Below are positions 11,965 to 21,137 of a DNA stretch of 64,000 nucleotides, one piece after another (positions within the stretch are counted from its first letter, which is position 1; each line of letters starts with the position of its first letter). The DNA is from Plantago ovata (Eukaryota; Streptophyta; Magnoliopsida; Lamiales; Plantaginaceae): assembly GCA_028274465.1 (NCBI GenBank), contig CM051458.1:77644085-77708084 (forward strand). Direction: 5' to 3'. The notes beneath the pieces were generated by a model that was not told the DNA's origin, searched no databases, and saw nothing but the letters and a program-made list of their open reading frames with translations. The translations under genes and the position numbers were made by a program.

Positions 11965-13148
11965 TGATGAACGTGTATTTTACACTTTCATTCGAGTCTT
12001 TTTCACCAATTTAGCTATCATCTAGGTTAATTTAGCTTATATTTTAGTGCATTTTATTAGAATAGTGTCACGTTTCCCTTTTCTTTCCATTTTTCAGGTT
12101 TTAGGTGAAAAAACGTATTTTTATGGGCAATATTGTTGAAGAGGACGAAGTTCTGGTGCTTCGAGGTCATCCATGGTGTATCTAGAAGTTTCCGGACGAG
12201 TTTGGAGGCCTAGGGGACGAGTTTCAAGGCTTAAAGGTCACTAGAAGGCAAAATTCGAGCCCAAAAAGGAAAAGATTGAAGAAAACGCATCTCCACCGAC
12301 CTGGAGCTCCCAGGCGGTTCGCCCGGCACGCCAGGCGGGTCGCCTGGGACCCCAGACGATTCGCCCCCCAGTTTCCGCACTCTATATATAGTTTCGCCTA
12401 TTTTCTACGTTTTTCAGACCTTTTCACCTTATTTTGAGAGACAAATTCTCCAGAGCTTGTTTTGGGAATTATTAGCATAGAAGACTCTTGTTCTTATTGA
12501 TTTGGAAGCTTAAGCATAGAGATTGGACATCTTTGATTTTCGATTCTTGCTTGTGAGTTAGCGATTCATCGGATATTGACAACCTTCGTTGGTAACTTGT
12601 ATCTCACGATTTTTCTGCTTTTATTTATTTCATTCAACATGTTTTCATTCAATCTTGCTTTGATTCTTGTTGATTGCAATTTATCTATGAGTAGCTAAAT
12701 CTATCGTTGGTGATAGTATGTGATTTCTTAGCTAGGGTTCTTAATTATGCATGAGTGGCTTTGCGCGTTTAAGACTTGATTTATTGTTTTATTTCTTTGA
12801 TCTATCTAAGCCATCTATCTTCGTAGTGTTGAATTGAAAGGAACACATAGGACAATTCACGATCATAGATTTCTATACAAACTTCAAGTATTTCATGCAT
12901 GATTATTACCCGTTGCTTTGAATGATCATACTATCACTAACTTCCATCATATTGATAAGAAAAATCTGTGCTTTGCTTAATTTATAGTTTAAGTTAAATT
13001 AGATAAAGCTAGTTATAGTCCTTAGAGATCGACACTCGAGGTTATCTTACTTCTACACTACGTGCCTTGGTTTTCGTTGTAGTTGTGAGTTGCCTTTGGC
13101 TAAAAACAAATTTATTTGATTAATTGAGTCTAACAATCTCGTTCATCA
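11965..13148 (+). repeat. G1 right LTR
   Basis: 1184-bp LTR matching 4522-5724, preceded by the purine-rich cggtttggggag. The flank gctcc follows and continues into M1 sequence. Confidence 0.9.
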
Positions 13149-13548
13149 GCTCCGATGGGGATGTTTCTTTCTTTTTTTTTTTTAATTTATTTTATGAAAA
13201 AAAATGGACTGGAAATGAATCAAGAATTTTGTATAGGATCTTTTTATAATAATATTTAAGATCATTTTGAGATTTAGATAAGTAATGGGGTTAATTTTAA
13301 ATAATTTATAGTTAATTTTGTAAAATTGAAAAATTTAGAGTCAAATATGTAATAAAAATAATTGAAGGTGTTTGGTGTTTTTTGAAAACTAAAACTTAAA
13401 TGAGGACAAAATGGTACTTTTCAGGCCTTAATTCGCGAAAAGTCAGGATCGTTGGCTAATATGTAATTGATGTGCCCTAACAGGGATTAATGTGTACTTG
13501 TTGAACTACCAGGGGGTAATGTGTAATTGATAAAACTAACAGGGGAGC

Positions 13549-13885
13549 CACTACAAGCATTACTGTTTCCAGCGACGGATCCATCCGTCGCTGGAAATGC
13601 CGATCCGTCGCTATAATAACCTAGCGAGGGATCGGCATTTTTAGCGACGGATGGGAAATCCGTCGCTAAAGCGTTCGTCGCTAGCTAATTCGTAACGAAT
13701 CGCCCATCCGTCGCAAATTAGCGACGGATAAAATGTTGACTTTTTAGCGACGGATGATCATCCGTCGCGACGTCCATTGCCACGTGTGGTGGCCGGTCGG
13801 AGATTTGGCGACGGATAGTCATCCGTCGCACTGCGACGGATCACCGTCCGTCGCTAAATGTCATTGACATTTAGCGACGGGATGG
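13549..13885. repeat. CACTA-2 left subterminal repeats
   Basis: About a dozen copies of (a)gcgacggat in both orientations, many as inverted pairs, after the CACTACAAG terminus. This is the 3' end of the element relative to its genes. Confidence 0.85.
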
Positions 13886-14081
13886 TCACTGAATTATTAA
13901 TTTTTTTTTTAATAATAATGAGTACCAAAATAGAATTCAAACCTGTTCAATTGACCAACCTGCTACACAAATTATTATAGAGCAAATGTACCGAAAATAA
14001 TTAAAAAAATCATAATAAATGTAATGAAATCCTCCATACATATCATAATAATCATACGTACAATACAAATCCAAAGTAATA

Positions 14082-15848
14082 TCATATCGTATACAGTATT
14101 AATGCAGAAAATAGTAATAGAGCTAATGAAAAGGCTATGGGATCATGGAGAGGATGGTGGTGGTGGTGGTGACTGTGGCGGTACCGCCCCAGCTTCGCAT
14201 ACAAGTCAGCGAGCATAGCTTGTTGCTGAGCCTGCACTTTGAATAAACTCCTTATCTCCTCATCCTTCGCCTGCAACTGAAGTTGGAAGGCACGATCTCT
14301 AGCGGCAGCTAATGAAGGTGACGTGGTATGTGATGAAGAGCTACCACGGGCACGAGCCCACATCATGGAGGGATGCTGCACTCCCTAGTCCCAAGCGACG
14401 GCCCTTCTCGTTTGGAGGATTCACCTCGAGGAAAATGGCATTCATTTCCTCAACAGTGAGATCCTGATCACGAATTCTCGAATCGTAGGCCGTCTGAAAT
14501 GATAAAACAAGAGTGCAAGGTGTTAGTTATGTTGTTAATTAGTTACAAAATCATCAATATTTAATAAACACATGTATTGTTGAACTCACCGCAATTGTTA
14601 TGGCTTCATCACACAACCAATCTCCGTTCTTGCCTTTCTGAGATCTCGAGAACAAGGTGAAGAGGAGACTTTCTTTCTCCTTCAACTGAATGACACATGA
14701 AAACATCATATACTTAGTTTCAAAGTTCGAAGTAAATAACAAGTATAAGAATGATGATAAAATGAAAAAGTTAATACACTTACCTTTTGCCTCATATGTG
14801 TTGTAGCGATCGACACAGATCCAAAATGGTGTGTCACCAGGGTCCTGGTCCCATCAGTCGGTTGCGCCTTCCTGTTCTCACTGTTCTGCTCAGCCTGCGC
14901 CTGGACTTTCGGTTCAGGTCAGTGTGACGTCCAATCCCTCCAAATGCCATCTTCCACCCAAGAGGGTTTTGGCCCCCCCTGGTTCTACGCCACCTTCAGA
15001 TTATGAATCGTGTTCTTGTAAATGGCACTACCATGAGAGTTGAAGGTCCACCAGAGATCCCACATCAACTTTTTCGGCATGAAAAATTCTTTCTACACAA
15101 TTACAAATAAACATCCAAAAACATACAACGTGTGAATACTTAATAACATTCCAGTATAACAAGGGGAGGAACAGCACAACAATTATATCGGTGACTAACA
15201 TATCACCCAAGTTCAGTGGCTAACATACCACTCACATATAGTGGCTAACATACCACTCACATTGTCCTATATTTCACTATAACAGTGGTGACTAACATAT
15301 CATCCAAGTACAGTGGCTAACATACCACTCACACAAAGTGGCTAACATACCACTCACGACACATAAGCAATTAGGTAACTAATGTACGATTATTAACTCA
15401 CCCTCAACTCCTCGAATAGCTCTCCCTTCAGCTGGTCCGGTATGCTATGCCATGTACTACCACCCTCTTGCGGTCCCACCATCTTGTTCCTTATTATCTT
15501 GCTGAGTTCAGTGGCAGCGCGCTTCCCATAAAACCTATGAAGAATAATAGACAACATCAATAACCAAACCTTCGTTATATAATGTTAAAAGTTGATGCAT
15601 AATACTTACTTCTCTCCATTTGGGTAAAGAACACGGCGACCCATCCACACCTCTCCATCTTCAAGACTCTGAAAGGGATAATCGTCGTCTGGAATGTGGG
15701 CCCATGGGTCATGGATCTTGGACCGACCAGATGAGGCTCTACTCGGCTTAGGTGGAGTCCCAAAAGCAGCAGGGGAGCCATGCTCGGTGTCCTCTATGTC
15801 GGTATCATCCCTCGGGACCTGGTACCGTGGTCGCCTGGGTAGTGGCAT
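14082..15848 (-). pseudogene. Transposase_24 (Ptta/En/Spm TnpA-like) gene of CACTA-2
   Basis: Second gene of the element; in En/Spm the corresponding protein binds the subterminal repeats and regulates the element. Readable exons on the minus strand: 15848-15606 (MPLPRRPRYQVPRDD ... YPFQSLEDGEVWMGRRVLY), about 15540-15400 (FYGKRAATELSKIIRNK ... WHSIPDQLKGELFEEL), about 14940-14784 (RTLVTHHFGSVSIATTHMRQ then a donor GTAAG), about 14692-14592 (KESLLFTLFSRSQKGKNGDW), and about 14493 downward (TVEEMNAIFLEVNPPNEKGR then RLGLG). A coiled coil and a His run end it (14381-14082). Reading shifts frame near 14370, and stops interrupt the segment around 15040, so it is probably not functional. The domain order matches plant Transposase_24 proteins. 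Confidence 0.7.
15188..15358. repeat. Minisatellite in a CACTA-2 intron
   Basis: Six diverged copies of gtggctaacataccactca (variant gtgactaacatatca), separated by short spacers, lie between two exons of the Transposase_24-type gene. Two copy types alternate, suggesting duplication of a larger block. Confidence 0.85.
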
Positions 15849-15991
15849 CTGAAATCAAAAAATATATGTGTTAGTACATACACAATTGAATATAAAACAT
15901 GTAAAACAGAGCTATAGTACTGAACGACATCTATTTATTATCAACCTAATAGCTAAGTCTAATCTAACTACCACAACTATGTAGTACTAAT

Positions 15992-18900
15992 TCACATACC
16001 CTCTATGACCTCTTTTGGTTCTAAGTCAATGAAAACATCATCATGCAGCTGTATTTCTTCTACCGTAGCCTGTACAGGTTTTCTAGCCTGACCATCGACA
16101 TCTTCTTCTTGGTACGAGTTGTTGATTGACTCGTCCTTCTCCACATACTAAACTTTGGATCGAGCATTTATAGGTACAGCAGCTAACCAATCGCCCTTAT
16201 CTTTTTCAAGGTAGGAAATTCAAGAAATACAACTTGAAGTGCTTGACTTGCCAAGATAAATGGTTCGTACACTTTGTACTTTTTCTTATAGTTTATCTCC
16301 ACCATATCATACTCCTCAATCGTTCTGGTGCCTACATCAGTGGGATCATACCAATCAACATCAAACTACATTGTTCTTTTCAAAGGTGCTTCGGGATATT
16401 CAAGGCGAACAATACGCCTAAGCTTCCCATAGTAATCGTAGAGCTCATCACCTATGTCTGTCCCCAAGACACGAACCCCACCATTAACTGTAGCATTTGT
16501 CGATCCACACTCACTACTGTTGAACCTAAGTCCATATACAATGTAAGATGGGAAGGAGGAGTATCTTCTCCTAGGTCCACTTGCTAGTGTTATTAAGTAA
16601 GGACATGTTACGTTGTTGTCTGGGTTTTATACATGCTCCTTGAACCATGTTGGAAATTTTAGATACTAGAGCCTCCTTGAGCATGTCCTCAATTGTGTCA
16701 TCCGCGACTATAGGATTCTCCTCCACACAACGGTTGCTGAAGAAACTGCACATGATGCGCATATTTGGTTTAATACTACCACTTGCAGTTTCTCTAAAAT
16801 AAGGTTTTAATTCAATCGTAAAATGTAAGAAGGCAACTAACCTAGCAAACTTGACACGGAATGGCTGCAGCTCTGCACAATTCTGAAGGACATACGAATG
16901 TGCAACATTGTACTCCTTATCCGTCAGATATGCCACTTTTTCCTCACCATATGCCCTCCTCAAAACCTTAAAGATTGATAGTGCAACTTTATGGTCCTCT
17001 TGCACCTGAAATGTGTCGGCATTTCTAGCCGGCCTAGATGTCTTCGAAGGGACATCAGTGTCCAAGAAATAGGAGAAGAAAGTTGCAGTCTCTGCTCGAA
17101 TGTATGCATTGGCAATCGAACCCTCAGGCTGAGCTTTGTTCTTCACATAATGCTTCAGCTTGCCTAAGTATCTGTTATAATATGTATGACATAATTAGAT
17201 ATACTATACAATTATGTGTGACATATATATGTTTTTAAATATGATAGCAAAATATTTACCTCTCAAAGGGATGCATCCAACGATACTGAACAGGTCCGGC
17301 TAGCAACGCCTCATCTGGGAGGTGAATCGGTAAGTGTTCCATTGAATCAAAGAAGCTAGGTGGAAAGATACGCTCGAGCTTGCACAGAATCACGGTTATG
17401 TTAGCCTTCAGCGTCTTCAACACTTCAACCTCAACAACCTGTGTGCATAGATTCTTGAAGAACAAGCTCAACTCGGTCAAGGCACTCCATACCGGTCTAT
17501 CTAAGAGCTTGCAAAATGCAACGGGAATGAGCCTCTCCATGAACACATGACAATCGTGGATCTTCATCCCATACATCTTTGTCTTATTCGTGTCCACACA
17601 TCGAGCAAATTTAGATGCATAATTGTCGGGGAACTTCAACAACTTCACCCAATCATAAAGTGCCTCTCTAGCCTCTTTGGTCAAAGTGTAAACTGCCCTG
17701 GCCCACTTGCCATCAGCATTCTTCTTGGACAACCCGGGCTCCTGCATAGAGTCTCCAACTCTTCCCTGGACTTAACCGTGTCCTTTGTTTTGTTGGCAAT
17801 GTCACAGATGGTGTTGAAGTAGTTCTCAAATACGTTCTTCTCAATATGCATGACATCCAAGATATGACGTATGCGAAGACTACTCCAATAAGGCAAATCC
17901 CATACGATGCTTTTCTTTTTCCATCCATGTTCGCTTTTGATCTTCTCTTTATGCTCTTGCCACCCAACCTCTGTTACTTTCTTGTACCCCAAGTGTTCTA
18001 TAATAGCAAATTGTTGTGCACTTGTTAGTTCTTTAGGGGCCTTCTTCACCACCACTTTGTTCTTAAGAAACTGAGTCTTGTTCTTCCTGAACGGGTGGTC
18101 ATCATCTAGAAATATGCGATGACAATCAAACCAAGATTCCTTTCGACTCTTCGGCAGATAGTGTGAATCAACATCATCCAAACAATGTGGACATGCCTTG
18201 AATCCGGATGTTTTTCTTCCAGACAACATGGAGTACGCAGGGAAATCACTGATAGTCCAGAGTAGTGCTGCTCTCAAAGTAAAGTTCGTCTTTGTGGAGA
18301 CATCATATGCCGGGATATCATCCTCCCACAACTCTATAAGCTCCTTCATCAGTGGCTGCAAGAAGACATCCAACTTCTGTCCTGGATCAGCCGGCCCTGG
18401 CGCCAACACAGTCAAGAACATGAATGCTTCTTTCAAACAGTCACCGGGAGGCAAGTTGTACGATGTAAGCATCACTGGCCAGCACGAATACTTACGTTCA
18501 CTCCTAAACGGGTTGAAACCATCAATACTAAGTCCCAACCTTACATTTCTAGACTGGGCTGCAAACTGTGGATATTTCACATCAAACTCTTTCCACGTCG
18601 GCCAGTCTGATGGGTGACCCATCTTACCTTCTTGGTCATCCGCCACTACTCTCTCCTTGTGCCAACGCATCTTATCTGCACATGCATCTGATGCATACAA
18701 CCTCTTCAGGCGAGGACCTATAGGGAAGTACCACATTTTCTTGTGGGAGAGATTCTTCTTCTGTCGTTTCATTGCAGCGCCCTCCTTGTAACGACTATAT
18801 CGTTCCCTCCCACAATGTTTGCAGTTCAACAGATCTGCATCCTCCCCCCAATAGATCATACACATACCCGGACATCAATCTATTTTCTCCATAGGCAATC

Positions 18901-19567
18901 CCATCGCCTTCATCTTCTTCTGCGCTCGGTAATAGTTTGTTGGACTAGGCTTCCTTCAGGCGCAGATCCGTGATCAACTCAACCAATCATTACAGCTGCT
19001 TTCAGAATTCCCACCACCCTCCTTATTGCTCATAATTCTAGACAAGCAGGCCAATTCATTCATCCTGCACCCCGGGTAGAGTGGCATCTTGGACGCTTCC
19101 AACAAGTCAAAGAACTGCTGCGACTCAGCATTCGGAGGCTCCTCATTAACAACACCCTCCATAAATTCTTGACCCGCAGCGTTACAGACCATCTCTTCCA
19201 TCCGGTCCCCTGTGGAATCATCATGAGTAGAGGCACCTGGTGGAGCACTACTCTCCTGCCTTCTTATACGCTTCCCCGACATCTGCGTATAATCTCCCAA
19301 CGTACAAAATGCCTCACCATGATTATTCCACACCTCATATTTAGCCACAAAACCATTACGCTTCAAATGTTCTACAACCATCGTAGAGGGCAAGTACTTA
19401 CTATTCATACATTTCTTCTGGTTACAAGGACACTTCATCATCCCACTGCTCAAACACTCAGGTTTTGACAATGCAAATTCGACAAATGCATTGACCCCTT
19501 CTACAAACGTAGGCAAAATTATCCCATCTGCAATCCTACTATACATCCAAGTACGATCGGGATTCAT
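15992..19567 (-). pseudogene. TNP2/TnpD-like transposase of CACTA-2
   Basis: Complete domain series of a plant CACTA transposase on the minus strand. It has an N-terminal Transpos_assoc domain from MNPDRTWMYSRIADGIILPT (19567), then KCPCNQKKC. The cysteine motif CKHCGRERYSRYKEG is near 18800, and the TNP2 core at about 18740-17800 (NLPPGDCLKEAFMFLTVLAP; CPHCLDDVDSHY; LDVMHIEKNVFENYFNTICD). A DUF4218-type region spans 17740-16600 (MYGMKIHDCHVFMERLIPVA; YLGKLKHYVKNKAQPEGSIA), and a DUF4216-type C-terminus spans about 16560-16100 (VLGTDIGDELYDYYGKLRRI). Breaks include a frame change near 18900-18980, an in-frame TGA at 18876-18878 and another frame change near 17700-17750. A donor GTATGT near 15997 may splice it to the exon starting at 15848. 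Confidence 0.85.
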
Positions 19568-20510
19568 AATTGAATGCTAAACCTGGCCAATGAAAGTTTA
19601 GTACATTGCGACTAACGTATTTTTCACAAAGTACTAATTTTAATTATCAATTTTTTACATTGCATTATACTCCCAATATTTATAAATTAGAAATAAAATT
19701 ACTCATAATATCTTCTAATTTTAATTTATCAATGAGTTATTTCCTTCATACTTACACTTTTTTTAAACAATCATTACCTATATTTATCTATATTTCCATT
19801 ATACTTTACAATTTTCAGTATAATAACTACTTACAATACATTATAATTACCTAAATTTCCATTATACTTATGCAATTTTCATTATAATAACAACTTAAAA
19901 TACACTATAATTACCTATATTTATCTATATTTCCATTATACTTATGTAATTTTCAGTATAATAACAACTTACAATACACTATAATTACCTATATTTATCT
20001 ATATTTCCATTATACTTATACAATTTCCATTATAATAACTACTTACAATACACTATAATTACTCATATTTCCATTATACTTATGCAATTTACAAATCTAA
20101 TTAGTATATCCCAACAAAACTACACTAATTGAACAAAACTAACTACGTAGATAAATCCCAAACATAATCGAACCCAATTCAAATCCCAAACATCCCAATT
20201 GAACAATGCTAACATCAAAACTACCTAATAAACCATAAAACTGTTCAAAATTGAAAAAATACCAAATTTACAAAAGTTAGGTTTCGAGATTAGTACCTTC
20301 GATTCCGGAATAAATAGCAAAACCCACTTCAAATTGAATGTCCCACCACGGTCCTTGTTGAATTGGCTTCGATTTGACACCAAGATTGGAAGAAATGATG
20401 GAGTATAATGGAAGATTGGAATTTGAGAGAAGAAGGGAGAAGAAGAGGAGAAGAGGAGAAGAAAAACGATAATGGAGTCTCAGTCGTGTTCTGTCCGTGT
20501 TATTGACTCT
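19568..20510. other. CACTA-2 5' non-coding region with AT-rich tandem repeat
   Basis: No gene. From about 19792 to 20095 there are five copies of a 62-74 bp AT-rich unit, each starting atttccattatact and containing attataataact/acttacaata. The rest is AT-rich and likely holds the element's promoter and leader (minus strand), but no single promoter element stands out. Confidence 0.75.
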
Positions 20511-20513
20511 CTG

Positions 20514-20784
20514 CGACGGATGGCCCATCCGTCGCTAAACAGCGACGGATGATGTCATCCGTCACAATGTTTTTTATATTTCTTTTTTTGATTTATTTCT
20601 GGTCAACCTTGACGGATGACGTCATCCGTCGCTACTTTTTGCGACGGATGACATCATTCGTCGCAAATATTTTCCACCCTTAATGGTTTAGGAACGCGCT
20701 CTACAAAAAATTTGTTTCATCCGTCGCAAAATGTTCCCGATCCGTCGCTAAAAACCGCCGCAACTTGTGGGAACTCTTGTAGTG
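20514..20784. repeat. CACTA-2 right subterminal repeats and terminus
   Basis: Repeated gcgacggat and atccgtcgc words, some varied to gacggatgacgtcatccgtc (a palindrome), ending in CTTGTAGTG at 20784. This is the 5' end of the element relative to its genes. Confidence 0.85.
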
Positions 20785-20890
20785 AGCTTGATGAAAATTA
20801 CCCTATTTTTTATTTGTTTATTATCATGTGAGTTACATAACTGTTCCAGCTTCTAAATATGAATATTAAGTATGTGATTGTAAATTTCAG

Positions 20891-20952
20891 GGGCTTAAAG
20901 AAAGGCTCGACAAACACAAAAGTCGAGAACTTGAGGCTAGGGATAATCCAAG
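20891..20952 (+). pseudogene. Candidate K-domain exon of the interrupted MADS-box gene
   Basis: 62-bp exon-like segment between an acceptor (aaatttcag) and a donor (aag|gttagt), encoding GLKERLDKHKSRELEARDNP, a charged helix suitable for a MADS K domain. It has the same 62-bp length as the exon at 3414-3475. It sits on the same strand just past M1, so removing the nested elements would place it less than 1 kb from that exon. It could also be an unrelated exon; the link rests on position, strand and character. Confidence 0.4.
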
Positions 20953-21137
20953 GTTAGTTTTTAACAGACATACATGATATCGAATAATTTTATAGTATAT
21001 AAATGTGAAAGTTTATTACTGGGAGAATGCCCTAAATATGGTATATGCTTTCCCACATTTGCTCCTCCTTACAAATTTTGTTCTAATGTTCAACATATAA
21101 GCACGAACTAATCTTTTTTTTGTGTATTCATTTCATT

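Larger units (their letters stand above)
4522..13148 (+). mobile_element. G1, Ty3/gypsy Athila-like LTR retrotransposon lacking RT and integrase
   Basis: Two LTRs (4522-5724 and 11965-13148) begin TGATGAACG and end CGTTCATCA, a perfect 9-bp inverted repeat. The flanks are actcc and gctcc (4 of 5 bases alike), consistent with a 5-bp target duplication. A primer-binding site of the Athila/Tat kind follows the left LTR and a purine-rich tract (cggtttggggag) precedes the right one. Inside are gag, an aspartic protease and a separate 3' ORF of the Athila type, but no reverse transcriptase, RNase H or integrase region. It would depend on partners for movement. The LTRs differ by roughly 3% over a sampled 250 bp, so it is fairly young. 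The coding parts carry a few breaks. Confidence 0.85.
13549..20784 (-). mobile_element. CACTA-2, near full-length En/Spm-type transposon
   Basis: 7236-bp element with CACTACAAG at its left end and the complement CTTGTAGTG at its right end. It is flanked by a perfect 3-bp target duplication, agc (13546-13548 and 20785-20787). Both ends carry the same agcgacggat subterminal repeats as CACTA-1. Coding capacity is on the minus strand: a TNP2-type transposase (19567 down to about 15992) and a Transposase_24-type gene (15848 down to about 14082). Both genes carry breaks. It inserted 16 bp from the right end of M1, so it is younger than M1. Confidence 0.93.
4200..20803. mobile_element. M1, non-autonomous TIR element hosting G1 and CACTA-2
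   Basis: The ends are inverted copies: left AGGAAAATTTTCATAAAGCT then CCCCT; right, on the minus strand, GGGTAATTTTCATCAAGCT then CCCCT. Flanks are tattttttt (4191-4199) and tatttttta (20804-20812), an 8-of-9 match suggesting a 9-bp target duplication, which would fit Mutator-like elements (inference). Once G1 and CACTA-2 are set aside, only about 730 bp is M1's own DNA: 4200-4521, 13154-13548 and 20788-20803. It has no transposase. It shares inner blocks (ggtgccgg..., repeated agctcc/ggagct words, a cttttcaggcc-like end block) with M2. The superfamily is uncertain; the boundary call is moderate because the T-runs are low complexity. Confidence 0.55.
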
